Source: Episyrphus balteatus (taxonomy: Eukaryota > Arthropoda > Insecta > Diptera > Syrphidae). Taken from it: DNA of 64,000 nucleotides. Both the position numbers and the translations under genes were made by a program. The stretch covers positions 81,592,867-81,656,866 of the forward strand of contig NC_079136.1 in the NCBI RefSeq assembly GCF_945859705.1. The letters run 5' to 3'. Numbering within the stretch: position 1 is the first letter of the stretch; the number at the start of each line of letters is the position of its first letter. This document shows, piece by piece, positions 1-11,819 of this stretch. Under the pieces are notes generated by a model. It had not been told where the DNA came from. It made no database searches and saw nothing but the letters and a program-made list of their open reading frames with translations.

Positions 1-1046
1 AGGCTTCGTTCTATCTACTACTCTTTTTCTCATTTGAATTTTTTGAAACCAAGCATTCTGTAATGCTCATTTCATAACGAGAACTATCATATGAATACTT
101 CACCATAATATTCGCGCTTCTAGAAATGCTTATGAATGTTCTTTTGTGTTCAATATCGGATTTAAATATAAAGGCTCTTTTTTCATGAATCTGCCAAAAA
201 AAATCTTGGCTGTTTTTCCCAGAACTTGAAAAACCATTTTTATTACATCGACATCACATAAAGATGTGGATTGTCCTAATAAAAAGACCAATCTAAATGC
301 TTTAATCTGCCCAAAGCATAACTTATGTATTTTACATGAGAAGATATCAGTTTAATTTAATTTGGTACTTCCTATACTTCCTATAACTCAACATTTTTGA
401 AAAGTTTGTGAGGACATTTCTGGTAAAGAAGTTACATGTGTATTTGAATTTTGTATTCTTTTTAGAATGTTAAAAACTTCTCTTGGTACAAGGAAATAAA
501 TCCACACATAACAAGTGCATTATATAATATGTTAGTGAGTCTGATTTGCAGGTTAAAAAGGACAAAGTTGCACTTTTGTCTTGTTGGAATCCTTTGCAGA
601 ATAAAACGGAACTTGTCTCCACAAATTATTAGTATACAATTAGTTCTTTATTCCGATCATCAGAACGACCACTCACTTACGTGTTGACTGTAGGGTGGAC
701 TTTCCACTGTTAAAAACTGGGTAACATTCAGGGTTCACCTCGTACGGGTATCAACGAAGCCTTGAATTCGACACATTGAGCTAATAAGAGAGATCTCAAA
801 GCCACAGAATCATATTTTTACTGAAAGGCATATAAACATAACCTTAGCCCATTGAGAGACTCAAGGGCATATGAAATCTCAACTTTGGTTTTTGAACTAC
901 GGAAAACGAAGCCTTGCAATTCAGATGAGTTTATGGGTTTTTTTTTTTATACTAATACTATGACTAAGATAGTTTGAAATGTATGTCATTTTGAATGGCA
1001 CCAAAGTCTACTTTGCAAAACTAACATAAGCTTCCAGCTGGTAATA
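1..1046. other. AT-rich sequence, no gene seen
   Basis: No open frame, splice-flanked exon or RNA gene could be supported. The stretch around 590-770 is slightly richer in GC and has an AATAAA-like site near 600 (aataaaac). This could be part of an old element, but no partner repeat was found. The word ACGAAGCCTTG occurs near 756 and ACGAAGCCTTGC near 906, and its complement opens the window. That is too little to define a repeat. Confidence 0.4.
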
Positions 1047-1048
1047 TA

Positions 1049-2652
1049 CACTTCGCGTCACTTGAATAGAAACAACAATTTTTCTTTAGAAAATACCGAT
1101 TGGCGCTTCGGTGAGGTAACTTAGTAGGATTTTGGTTTTGCATTTTCAAAGAGGAACTTTTAACAAACAATGTTGTAAAAACAAAAAACCCAAAACAGAA
1201 ACCGTATGGCTACTAGTTGCGTTTTTTCGCATTACTTCACAAAAACAGTGTTTTTTTTTGCGTCACTTGAATAGAAACAAGCTCTTAAATTAGATAAAAA
1301 TGATGAAAAATCATGGACAACACTAATTTTTGTAAAGCAGTCTTAAACTTTGACATTATTTGCACATTATAACCAATTATGGGCTACGAGCTACCATTAG
1401 GCATCACAGAAAATGCATAAATAGCAGCTAACATTGGAAATGCACTTGCACTATGCAAAAACGCGAAAGATATTGGAAAATTTGCCAAATTTGTATGAGA
1501 ATATTTTTGAAATATCGTAAACTAGTGATTGAATAAAAAAATAAGACAGGTGAGACCCAAATCAAGAGCAGAGAAAAAAATAATTTAAAAACTAGCAGCA
1601 ATTTCCTTCACTTTCCCGCTAAAATCGGTCAAAAACGTGGTGTTAGTGCGATGGTAATGTGTTGGTTTGTTCCATCATGGAAGTTTTAAAAGGTGCACAA
1701 CATTTAAAAAGCCTCAAAATGCAAAATAACAACATTTTAATTTCTACTAAGATTACAACTATTTTATAGTTGCATTTGAACTGAAAAGAAGTGAGGTAAA
1801 GAGTGGTTTTTTAAAGGAAAACATACCAACTCAGTTGGACCACGTTAATATTAGTCCTATTTCATTGGTTTATGAAAGAATAACTTTTATCGCATCGCCA
1901 ATAAAGGGCAATAAAATGTGTTATAGTAATACGCTTTGTTTTTATGATGTGCAATAGGAAAATTGAAGCTTCACGCTTCGAAAAAAGATGCAAACTTTTA
2001 CAAAGAAATAATGGAAGAAGCTCTTGGGAAGTTTAGGAACGTGGAAAAACAACCCTCTTAGAGATTGCACAAGGAGAGTTCCAGAAAAAAACAACGCAAT
2101 AGAAACAAAACAGATGCATTCCGGATGAAAACGAAAATTTATTTCACTTATTCAAACCTTAAATTGTAGAAAATGTCATTTTCTTAATTTGTAAGAAGTT
2201 ACCAAACACTATAGTCACTTTCTCCAATTAGGTCCACGATTGTGTACAGTACAAGTGCATTTTCAATGTTTAATTCTATTTATGCATTTTCTGTGATGCC
2301 TAATGGTAGCTCGTAGCCCATAATTGGTTATAATGTGCAAATAATGTCAAAGTTTAAGACTGCTTTACAAAAATTAGTGTTGTCCATGATTTTTCATCAT
2401 TTTTATCTAATTTAAGAGCTTGTTTCTATTCAAGTGACGCAAAAAAAAACACTGTTTTTTGTGAAGTAATGCGAAAAAACGCAACTAGTAGCCATACGGT
2501 TTCTGTTTTGGGTTTTTTGTTTTTACAACATTGTTTATTAAAAATTCCTCTTTGAAAATGCAAAACCAAAAATCTACTAAGTTACCTCACCGAAGCACCA
2601 ATCGGTATTTTCTAAAGAAAAATTGTTGTTTCTATTCAAGTGACGCGAAGTG
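1049..2652. mobile_element. Fold-back (long inverted repeat) element flanked by TA
   Basis: Two arms of about 375 bp (1049-1424 and about 2275-2652) are near-perfect reverse complements around an 850-bp centre. The outer ends read CACTTCGCGTCACTTG and its complement. TA flanks both ends (1047-1048 and 2653-2654), as expected for a TA target duplication of the Tc1/mariner type. The word GTCACTTGAATAGAAACAA occurs at the tip of each arm and again about 200 bp inward, so each arm carries a partial duplicate of its own end. The centre has no transposase-like frame, so this looks like a non-autonomous element. The TA-type class assignment is inference. Confidence 0.85.
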
Positions 2653-2654
2653 TA

Positions 2655-3480
2655 CGAATCCATCAGTGTACTTCTAAATTGTTTCAGAGGATTTACTTCA
2701 CTGCAACTCTCTCATCTCAGTACTTTGAATTTATTCTCATATTTCTTCCTCAACTGTATTTGACCTTTCTAGACTCGCATATTTTTAAGGGATGTAATCA
2801 AAGGAAGTTCAAACGCAATATTTGCCTAGTAATAGCCTATTGTTATTTAGAAAATCATACGATATCAGATAGTTTCCTATCATTCAATGCCAATCCATGT
2901 TATTATCATAAACAAAAATATGCCTTGTTTTATATAGACCACATTTAAGTGGTCAGTATAGTTTATGTACGAGTATTAATGTCAATTAAACTTATAAAAT
3001 GTAAGACTTGCAAAATAAAAAAAAAACTATTTGTATACATTTAAATACCGCAAATATAATATCTTTGAATTAATAAAACAAAAAGAAAAATAAAGAATAA
3101 AATAGAACAAAACTATATATATATTTTGTAATAAATGTTATGGTTTGCGTGCGCTTCATATTTACGTTTCTTTCAATTTATATTTGTGGTCATCCACAAT
3201 GAAAGCAAAAAATATTGAGATAAAGTACTGTTTTTGCGTTGTTTTCTTTGTTTTTGAATTAAAATACATACACATAATAATTATATTATGGTTTTACATA
3301 TATTTTCAATTCCACTACACCATTTTTCAGTTTCAATAATTTAAATAAATAGATAAAATGAAAATCAGAACCGTTAACTTTCAGTTGGTTGTATTGGTTA
3401 TCCTCGTTCTTGCATATTAAAATGGTCAGCTGACTACATACGTGCATTTTAGGCAACACAGACTTGGAAAATAGCAACCA
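2655..3480. other. Very AT-rich spacer, no gene seen
   Basis: Open frames here (102, 64 and 63 residues) are short, lack family resemblance and sit in strongly AT-biased sequence. I read them as chance. No repeat or splice signal stands out. Confidence 0.4.
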
Positions 3481-3499
3481 AACACTTAATCTACTGCCC

Positions 3500-3800
3500 C
3501 GTTGTGCTGTGCTCGAATAATAGCACCCTTATTCTCTGGCCTAGTAAACTTACATAGATCGTTCCCCCGTACAATTTTATTTTTATACAATTTTGGAACA
3601 TTATACCCCGGCCACATACTGAAATCTTTGCTTGTCTTTCTTATTCAATCTCCTGTTGTGTTTCCTTTATTTCTGTTGGTGATTTCTCTTGGCACTCTCT
3701 ACATATCCGATATTCGATGTGTCGCCAAGAATCTCCGCATTCGAACCTTTGCAACTGTGTTGGCATTTGGCACCCCGATGATGGTTGAGTATTCAAACCA
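3500..3800 (-). pseudogene. Possible decayed retrotransposon gag-like fragment
   Basis: The reverse complement reads, across two frames, a Cys-rich stretch: first AKCQHSC (about 3762-3782), then QLQRFECGDSWRHIEYRICR followed by ECQEKSPTEI (about 3683-3763). This resembles a degraded run of CCHC knuckles as found in gag proteins of Jockey/I-type non-LTR elements, where KCxxCQxFGH-like and CVKC-like words recur. Lower down (3492-3600) the same strand keeps a 40-residue stretch with CKFTRPENKGAI. Stops and frame changes mean it is not a working gene. The family assignment is a pattern guess with no search behind it. Confidence 0.3.
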
Positions 3801-3904
3801 TTGAAAGAGCAGGCTAAACATTATTCAAAGTAAGAGTCAGTTGTACAAATATGTATTTAATTCGTGGTTCGCCCACTTTTATCTTCTGAAATCAGTGGTA
3901 TAGT

Positions 3905-4292
3905 TCAGGTTTAGACCTGATTCAAGGTTATTATGTGTTAAAATAGCCAAATCCATGCTTGAACCAAAGTTGAACCATAGCTAATCCGCCGAAAACGGCA
4001 AGTCAAATTCCTGAACCAATGCTGAACCACGTTTGTACATCTGGCACTTAAGGCCCCAACCCATAGAATCCGTTGCAGTTGAAGGATGGGACAGAAAGGG
4101 GTGACCCATAGAATACGTCATATGACGGATTATTTAATCCTGAAGTTTAACACTGGTTCAAGGTTCATATATGTAGATATAGCCACATTCATGCTTGAAC
4201 CGAAGTTGAACCGCAGCTAATCCGCCGAAATCGGCGGGTTAAATTCCTAAACTAAGTCTGACCCACGTTTGTACAACTGGCACTTAGTATCT
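3905..4292. repeat. Two diverged direct repeats of about 140 bp
   Basis: Segments at about 3908-4050 and 4148-4290 share, in the same order, a GGTTCAAGGTT-like start, CATGCTTGAACC, AGTTGAACC, GCTAATCCGCCGAAA, TTAAATTCCT-like text, CCACGTTTGTACA and CTGGCACTTA. The offset is about 240 bp. They are separated by about 100 bp of unrelated sequence with slightly higher GC. This is probably an internally repeated old transposable element, but no terminal repeats were identified. Confidence 0.7.
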
Positions 4293-4299
4293 GCGGGTG

Positions 4300-5715
4300 G
4301 GGGTGAAAACTCAAATAAGAACACTCCCAATCAGCCTTAAAATAAAAGTGCACAATAAAATTGATGCATTGGTCGTTAAAAGATCATGATTTGATTTCCA
4401 ATTCCATTTGAAAATTCATTGTTGGTTTAAGATCGATTCTACTAACGTTCAGCGATCAGCATGACTTAAAAAAGTTCTGGTAATTGAGTGTTATATGGAT
4501 GCGAATTCAAATTCTTAGTCAAATTGGCTGTACAATTCTAAGTGCAGGTCTCAAAAGAAAGATGGTGATTCTATTTAACACTCTAGATAAGTCCACCAAT
4601 TTTTCAACTCAACCGAGTTCTAGAAACACGGACATGTCTCATCCGTTATTGACGTGACCTTAACGCCTTGAGATGTTCAATTACTTGGAAAAAAAAGTAT
4701 ATACAAAAATTAATGGTTTCTAGGTGCAACTCTCACACAATTTTTTCAAGAATGAAGCTTGCACGAAGACAATGCTCAAAATTACAATTTTTCTTGGTAC
4801 GTACATATGTATGTAAATGAAGCTCCATTACCGTAGGTACAGTTGGTCCTTTTTTCAACTCATTTGACTCTTTTTATTTTAGAAAGTAGGTATTCATAAC
4901 CCTTGGTTTACAAGATTATTATTTATACTCATAACAGACTTGCAGAGTTTCAATAATTGCAGATTTTCTTTTAGATAAATGGAGACTCTATACCCAAGGC
5001 AACTAATTTTCATCTCATAACTATTCCTTAAAAATATTACATATACAGAAAGTATCTAGACAAAATGTAGCCAAGACTCCGCTACAATACTATAATGCAT
5101 TCAATGTTATATCAACTTTTTAGGATGCGTCATCGAATCACACGCCAAGATGAGTAAAGTTGCAATCTACAAAAAAAGGCCTGTAGTCGAATTGACTCTG
5201 AAATTATCACACGAAAATTGTATTGTGAAAACCTGGCATTAGACCTTGTAAACAAAATTGTCACTCTGGTTCTTATGCACTTGGATATCTTGGAAGGTTA
5301 TCATCATAAATATCTGCAGAAGAAAATTATTGTATTTCATTTTTTTATCCAAAATCCTCTCCTTTTCCTATAATTTTATAGCAAACAATTTTAAATTTGG
5401 TTTATGTATTGAATATTATGTAGTTCTAAAATCAATTTGTTTCGAAAAATGTTCTAAAATGTAAATTCTAAACATTTCATGGTTCTTGTCTATACTTTAT
5501 ATTCTGCTACACAAACCAATTATGCATGTACTAAAAAAAAATTAATATTCTTTGCTTAAACCAAAAATCATCCAAAACACACACGAAAAAAAAAAACAAA
5601 AAACTCGTGTGTCTCAACTGGGTTTGAGTCCACGATTTAGATTTAGTACTTATTCTATACAGAACATCTCAAACCACTTCCTCAGTTATAATAATCATTT
5701 AAATTATTATTACAG
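4300..5715 (+). other. Intron upstream of the first visible exon
   Basis: AT-rich sequence before the acceptor at 5714-5715. No further exon with good splice sites was recognised. The 68-residue frame at 5258-5464 lacks protein-like composition and is taken as chance. Confidence 0.4.
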
Positions 5716-5956
5716 TCGCACTCCCGGCTCCCGTCAACCATCACCAGCCGAAGAATCTCTACCAAGACCACCCACACTACTTGATCCTTCACAACATGGC
5801 TTTCCACCACATCCCCTGCATCATATGCTTGGTTCAATGGACCATCAACAAGGTCCTGGACCTCAAATGAATTCTTATCCGCATCATCAGATGCCACCGA
5901 TGAATCAATTGCAACCTCCAGTTATGAATGGTGTTGGTGGTATTCAAATGGCACAG
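5716..5956 (+). CDS. Internal exon of an unidentified His/Pro/Gln/Met-rich protein
   Basis: The exon follows an acceptor (ATTATTATTACAG at 5703-5715) and ends at a donor (CAG then GTATGT at 5957). It enters in phase 2 and leaves in phase 0, encoding 80 residues. They run from an SRTPGSRQPSPAEESLPRPP segment, through a His-rich middle (FPPHPLHHMLGSMDHQQ), to a Met/Pro/Gln-rich end (MPPMNQLQPPVMNG). This bias, with no folded domain visible, is typical of disordered parts of transcription factors or co-regulators. The sequence is clearly codon-like against its AT-rich surroundings. A naive reading frame continues on both sides, but splice sites bound the exon. I could not match it to a named gene; LIM-homeodomain-type and other nuclear factors were considered without conviction. 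The 5' part of the gene lies left of the window. Confidence 0.78.
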
Positions 5957-6038
5957 GTATGTTTAAATAAATATATATTATATGAATCATATCACAAGAA
6001 AAGGAAACTAATATTTCTCTATATTTTGTACATTTTAG

Positions 6039-6131
6039 AGTCCAATGATGAATCATCAAGGTCAGCGTCCAAATCAAATTGAATCTCCAGCAAATTTACT
6101 TCAACAACAGCCCCCTAACTTCGATGTACAG
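6039..6131 (+). CDS. Next internal exon of the same gene
   Basis: An 82-bp intron (5957-6038, GTATGT...TTTTAG) separates this exon from the previous one. It is 93 bp and in phase 0 at both ends, encoding 31 residues that start SPMMNHQGQRPNQIESPANL and end QQQPPNFDVQ. The composition continues that of the preceding exon. The donor is a consensus CAG/GTAAGT at 6131/6132. Read-through of this donor would add only VSPL before a stop. The phase-0 exit sets the frame for both candidate 3' ends, the proximal one at 6426 and the distal one at 62330. The function is inferred only as part of a disordered, probably nuclear, protein. Confidence 0.78.
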
Positions 6132-6425
6132 GTAAGTCCTCTTTAAAATAGAAGCATTTAGTTCTAAGATATATACACACACCGACAGTATAGGTATAAA
6201 AGAACCATTCATTGCGGGTCGGGGATTTAAATGCCATCCTCTTATAAATTGATTGCCTCTAACTAAAAGGTAAAAGGTAACCCAGAGAAAATTGGGATAA
6301 AATTCATTGCTCACATGATTCTCTGATGGTATCTGCGTAGAAATTTATAGAAAAGGTAGATGCTTATGTACTTTTGCAATCCTTGGAACTCGCTTCTCTA
6401 CTTGTGCAAGGATTTTCCAATTTAG

Positions 6426-6466
6426 AATCCATTGGTCGAGAAGCAATCGAACTCAACTAGTTCCTA
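6426..6466 (+). CDS. Candidate small exon (proximal 3' end)
   Basis: A good acceptor (GATTTTCCAATTTAG, ending 6425) and a good donor (CTA/GTATGT at 6467) bound 41 bp. Read in phase 0 from the 6131 donor, it gives NPLVEKQSNSTSS plus two bases. Those two bases are completed by the first base of the candidate exon at 6566. The evidence is splice-site quality and phase agreement alone. The exon is too short to judge by composition. Confidence 0.35.
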
Positions 6467-6565
6467 GTATGTAAACTTACAAATTTTACTCTTAAGAAGG
6501 ATTGTTTAGTTATAGGATTGTAGCATTGCAAAATTAGAAATTGTGCATCATCGTCCTTGTTGAAG

Positions 6566-6661
6566 CGCAATGCGATTGGAATTATTGGAATATCCAAACG
6601 TTCAAATGCAACTGCAACAAAGATCCCCAAAAATACCAAAAACTATAAATGATTATTATGG
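6566..6661 (+). CDS. Candidate small exon (proximal 3' end)
   Basis: A modest acceptor (TCGTCCTTGTTGAAG, ending 6565) lies just after an in-frame stop at 6561-6563, so the frame is only usable if spliced here. The exon encodes AMRLELLEYPNVQMQLQQRS followed by PKIPKTINDYYG and ends at GG/GTATGTG (donor at 6662). It must be entered in phase 2, which the 41-bp candidate exon before it provides. The Gln-rich part fits the rest of the protein. Without transcript data it remains a model. Confidence 0.35.
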
Positions 6662-6796
6662 GTATGTGAGTAGATAGATATACGTTATCCATTTTCCGAT
6701 ATCATGCCATAAACTTCTTTTGATAATAATTTTGCAAAATTTTACCCAGAAATATAGAAGAGAGAAGAAGTTTTAATTGTGTTTCATTGTTTTTAG

Positions 6797-6851
6797 TTAT
6801 CCTTATCCCACAGATTACTACTCTCCTGCAAATGGGCTTTTGGAATTTTAA
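6797..6851 (+). CDS. Candidate terminal coding exon (proximal 3' end)
   Basis: A 135-bp intron with a pyrimidine-rich acceptor (GTTTCATTGTTTTTAG) joins the GG of the previous exon to T, making a glycine codon. The frame then continues as YPYPTDYYSPANGLLEF and stops at TAA (6849-6851). The join brings together NDYYG and YPYPTDYYS, and this continuous Tyr/Pro-rich patch across the splice is the main reason to believe the exon chain. A 3' UTR would follow. No close AATAAA was found; the nearest is near 7600. Confidence 0.4.
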
Positions 6852-7676
6852 ACAAAATTATTTTGATTTTGAACAATGTAAGTGAAAAATACCAAAAGAG
6901 TAAATGTGTGGTAAAGGAAAAACGTTTTATGTGTATGTATCTTGAAATTTTCTTTGGGAAATAAGGTTAGTTAAGTGAAAAGAGGAGTTATGTTATTTTC
7001 TCGTGGGAACTTGCATCAGTTTTGAAATTGATTTATTTATTTGGTGTGGGCTTACAAGGTATTTTTTTTTTTGTTTATCCATTGGGAATAACACATTTTC
7101 ATAATTTGTAAATAGCAATCTACTTAAACTACTACTTTAGGTATTGCGAGTCAAGTTTTTTACGTTATTTAGAACTCTAATGAAAAAAGGTCAACAGAGG
7201 TTTTAAAAAGCTCGATAATTGACTATAATTTGCCAAGAATTGTGTTCTGCATACAATTTCCGTCAAAATAGTAAAATTTCAAAGTCGGCTTTATGCATGT
7301 TTGATAAACTTTAATCGTTTTTCTTAGATTTGAAGCGGTACATTCATTTGGATAAGTTCTTCTATTACACTGGTAAAAGTGAATCCATCTATGTGATATC
7401 TGTAATTGAAATCTTTAGAAAAAAATACTATCCAATTTTTACTCGGCATTATTGGCGAAGGCGATGTTTTCATTGTTGAATATTTGTATAAGTATATATT
7501 GAAATTCGAACATCCGTCTTACTGTTTTCTTTGATTCCCATATAAGTTCTAAATTTTTTATCGGATTTGGACGAATTTTACTTCAAAAAAAAGAAGAAGA
7601 AATAAAAGAGAAATGATTCTGCTTTGTGCTTAGAAGTTTTTACTTCTTCATTTTATCATTGTATCTGGCTCTTGTT
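6852..7676 (+). other. Intron or proximal 3' UTR, nothing further seen
   Basis: AT-rich, with no exon-like stretch. If the proximal end is used, the first part is 3' UTR. A GAAATAAAAG site near 7600 could serve as a polyadenylation signal. Confidence 0.3.
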
Positions 7677-7823
7677 TTATGCCTTGAAGTCTCTCAAGAA
7701 ACTGAAAGCTTTTGAATTGTTTAACTGTGGTCCGTAAAATGACTTGTACATGCGAGCTCGTTCATCATCATTGGAGGTTGTTTGCTGAACTCCATTATCA
7801 CTGATGTGTTGTTTCCAACACTT
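7677..7823 (-). pseudogene. Unidentified protein-like fragment, minus strand
   Basis: The minus-strand frame reads KCWKQHISDNGVQQTTSNDD then ERARMYKSFYGPQLNNSKAF and SFLRDFKA, ending in TAA. An in-frame stop lies directly upstream, and an AG acceptor-like site immediately precedes the first Lys. The composition is mixed and hydrophilic, unlike translated AT-rich noise, with a plausible C-terminus. It could be the last exon of a small nested gene or a fragment of a decayed element. No family recognised. Confidence 0.3.
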
Positions 7824-8355
7824 TTATAAAAGATATCGGCCGAAAGCGTTCTATTGGAAGATGTTAGTTTAAGGAATTGTTTATATCAGATTATGGCATC
7901 TCCGATTTAAATTAATCCGATTAAATAGTTTCTGTTGCAATGTGGGAACATCATTTGTGATTCAATTTTTTTTTGAATCCGGGCTGTTGTAACTGTTATA
8001 TCCCTGATTCGTTATTAATGAGTTGACCGTATCTGAAATCCAATAATTTCAAGTGGTAACTACAATGTCAACAAACCTAAGACATAAAATTCAATTATGT
8101 TTTTATAAAGTATTTGATGTGGAGAATGTTGCTAAATATTAAATGTTTTTCCAGGTAGTATCTAGAATCCTTTGGCATAATGGAGCTCAAATTCAGCCTA
8201 AATAAACTTAACTGCTAAGTTTCAGGGGTGCTGAACTTTTGTGTTGCTTGGAACTTGAAACCATTTATGGGCTTAGGAATATACTGGGACTAAAATGTGA
8301 ATTCCAGATACACAACAGCCATTATTTTGACATTCCAAAGTATGCGATATCATAT

Positions 8356-8517
8356 CTAACTAAAAGATAAAAATGATTGATCGTTGTAAGCGATAGTGAG
8401 CTGAACTGCCTCGGCGTTGTCTGCTAGACCAAAATTCTTGTTCAGAATTTCCATTGTCGACAGGACTTTGCCGAGTGGTAATGCTTCTTCTTTCGAGAGT
8501 TTTTTGGATGGTAGTCG
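8356..8517 (-). pseudogene. Second unidentified protein-like fragment, minus strand
   Basis: After an acceptor-like TTAAATTTAATTTTTAG (minus strand), the frame reads RLPSKKLSKEEALPLGKVLS then TMEILNKNFGLADNAEAVQL and TIAYND, with a TAG at 8356-8358. Amphipathic, charged composition suggests real coding origin. A GTTAGA donor-like site overlaps the end, but its phase does not fit directly with the fragment at 7677-7823. A further serine/asparagine-rich 73-residue frame lies upstream on the same strand (8728-8949). Together these may mark an old gene or transposase; identity unknown. Confidence 0.3.
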
Positions 8518-8949
8518 CTAAAAATTAAATTTAATAATTGGTTGTATGATTTTGGATTCCTCATAGACTGTTCATGGTTATAGTGTTTTTGCCTATGGCG
8601 ATTGAAGAATAGTCCTATACAAACCCTCACAATTTCCCTTTTAAACACTGGAACTATTTCGTGGTTGTTTATGAGATATCGCGTACCACACGGGAAGCTG
8701 AAAGTAATGACTTGACTAAAGAGCATCTTATAATTTAAGAGATAAGTTAGCTGAAGCCGTCCGGTTCAGTTGATTTCTTTGGCTCAGAATATTTTCATAA
8801 TTTAGCATACTTCTCTGGGTTGCTATTGTTAAGCTGTTATTTGAATCACTTGCAGTATTGCTGTTGTTAAATGTTCCATTTAAGCAGATTCCTTTGAATG
8901 GATGCTTAAACTTCATACAGCTATAATGTTCTAATACACATAAGAGCAA

Positions 8950-11750
8950 ACAGAGGCCAAGGATTCAATGAAAGTACTTCATATATTAATTTTTTGTAAG
9001 GAATCAATTTAATAAATTGTAGTTGTAGGATGAAACTTACTTCATCTTGGTTTATAATTATAAAAGTTTGTACTGAACCAAATTGGCTATGTGGGTTCTT
9101 TAAGGCTTACAAAGTATGTTTACAGCATGTCTCGCGTTACATTTTTTTTAATCAATATTTCTGTAGAATGCTTTACTCCATCCTATTTATCTCTTCCTTT
9201 GTAATTATCCATACGTTAAGTAATAGCCCTTGATAATTTTTTTTTGTTTTTAATAAAATTCATTAATAAGTCTCAATTTTCCCAATAATTAATATCGCAA
9301 AGTTAAACAAAATAATAAATTCATACTTTACCAATAATTTTTCTTCCAAGTAACATGGAAAATATAATAATATTAATTGTGTCCTTCCGCTTGGAATTCC
9401 CAATGCAATTTCATAAGAAAGTCTCACAAAAAAACAAGTTAAAGAGAAAAACCAAAATAATGATGAAAATAATAAAGAAAATGTTTCTCATATAAGCCAC
9501 TACAGTAACAGTGTATAACGTTACATTGCTGTTGCCGGCGCCACCAAACCACCCTGTTGCCATATCGGCTGTCGGCCATTGTTGCTTCCCGTTGAACTTC
9601 CGCTCGACTGATGATATGATATGATTATTTAAAATTGTGTCCTTTTGCGATACATTGCCGTTGTTGTTGTTTTTTTGTTTTAATTTAATCATACATATGA
9701 TGAAATAATAAAAGCTTTTCTTTCCCACCACAACAATGAGTATGATGGGGGTGATATGACAGCACAATAATGAGCATCAGTGAAGAGGGAGCCAAATTTG
9801 TGTGTGTATTTGTTCCCAGAGGAGCCCTTATTATTGCGATATGGGTGGTTGAATGTTTAAGGGTACAATGTCGTCGTCTCCCGCCCATGTCGACAAAAAA
9901 GGACGACAACAAAATAGGCAGAAAAATTGTATTTACATCGGACTTGTCCTTGTATGTCAAAGGAGGCGAGAATACTTGTTCATGTTCTGTTTAATTCTTT
10001 TTTTTGTTCGTTTTTTTTTTTTTTGTTCGTCGAGTTTGGTGTTTCCTCCTTGAACTCAAACGACGTGGACAAAACTCCTTTTGAAATTCAATTGACATTC
10101 CATGGACACACTTTAGGCCAGTAAACAGGCAGGCATAGTAGACAGTCAGCAGCAACAAACAAAGGACCTTCAGCCACACGTATACAATACGTCCGAATAA
10201 GAAGAGTGCTGTGTCAGGGTGTAATTATTACTTGCCGTTCGTTACCCAATCGTACCTCTACATCCTTTTAACTACTGCCCACTCATTCCATTATTGTAAT
10301 CGATATTCACATCAGGAGGAGAAGTGTGCGGAAAAGGATACTTAATTTCAATTTGATGCTTTTGTGATAGTTTCCAGATGGTAAGCAGCATGCAAACAAA
10401 CAAACAAACAGACATATAGAAAGACAGACTCATCTATTCTTCATATATGTCGTGTGTAATTGATAAAATACTTTCGTTAAGAAAGGCTATAAAGGAATTC
10501 TCTCTACTCGATGAAGGTTCTCTACAAATAATGTTTGGATTTGAATCAAATAGAATTTTGTGCTCCCAAATATAAGCAAAGCACACACACGAAAAAGTAA
10601 AATTGAGAAATTTCATTCAATTTATCAAGTTCTTTGGGTTGGAAGTTTCTATATTTTATATGTTTGATCATTCATTTATACATATTTTTGTATGTATGTA
10701 AATGTTTGTGTAGACTCTCTATTTTATGTGTCACTATTTGGCAATGACAAATCACTTATCATATAGACATGCATATAAGGTACATATGGGTTCTACTTAA
10801 AAAAAAAAGGACACACTAACATGCAAAGTATATTTGCGGCTATGTTGATTTAGTTTTTCGATTTAATTGTTTGTTCATTACTTATCCGAGTAAAGAGTAT
10901 GGAGGTGCTGGTCTCGTGGGATAAGAAGGTGTCAGTTTGTCTTACTAAATTTATTAGATTTTTTTTTTAATATTTGACAAAGGACACTTAGGGAAATTAA
11001 TTTTTTTTTTGTAAACGTAGGAAACTATTTTTATCTGCCGATTTATAATCGTTTTATGGTTAAACAGTTTTAGTTATTAATGAGAATGAGAATGTATTAA
11101 TATTTATCCTTTCAATATGCCAATCTATTGATCTGGTAGCTTGTTACACTGTTAGTCCGTTTTACGTAAGCCTGCTTGTTGTTAGTTTGTTTGTAGTTAG
11201 TAGGTTTTCCTTTTGGTATGTTAGTTTGTAGTCTGGTAGCCTTTTAGGTTAGGTTATTTTTCTAATTTTTTGGCCTGTTAGTTTGTTTGTCTTTGTATCG
11301 TTAGTTTGTCAGTCTGTTAACCCATTAAACTGTTTGCTTGTTAGTTTGTTAGTCAATTTTTTTTCTTTTTCTCAATTTGTGATAGGTTAGGTTATGTTAA
11401 GAGTTATAAAGCGAATAGTATCATCATTTCACCCGTTTTTCAATGTTTTTCCCAGGATATGAGTGAGATAGGTAAAGAAATATAATTATCGTTATGGTTA
11501 GTAGTATGTGTTTCCATCCATCAACCATTCTAAATTCTAATGGAATCGTCATATTTAGGTTTTTTTTTCGCGGGTTGCTTTTCTAGCCATGGTTAGGAAG
11601 AAAAAAATGCAATAAATTAATTTCAGTCAAGTCACAATTGCTGATCTTCTATATTGTAATATACTGTGCAAGTTTTTTTTTTTTTTTGCTCGAATAGCAA
11701 AAATACGATTTTTTTTTTTTTTTAAATAATGAAAATTTAATCAGATTGAA
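8950..11750 (+). other. Intronic sequence with a GC-richer island and degenerate repeats
   Basis: No gene supported. About 9520-10300 is richer in GC than its neighbours, with overlapping short frames on both strands. It may be an unannotated element or a regulatory island, but no motif decides this. About 11100-11370 is a degenerate run of GTTAGTTTGTTAGTCTG-like words. Poly-T tracts lie near 11675 and 11710. A short AAAC run sits near 10395. Confidence 0.4.
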
Positions 11751-11819
11751 TTTGAGAAGCTGATAGAATACCTAAGGATATAACCAAGTTAAGGTTAAAT
11801 TAGGTTAACGTTGCTATTA

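Noticed and set aside
5552..6082. A 176-residue open frame as a complete gene
   Set aside because: Only the middle (5716-5956) is exon. The frame runs into introns on both sides past a good acceptor and donor, and the true downstream exon continues in another frame at 6039.
8140..8160. CCAG/GTAGTA at 8154 as a ratchet point
   Set aside because: The donor half is non-consensus and too weak.
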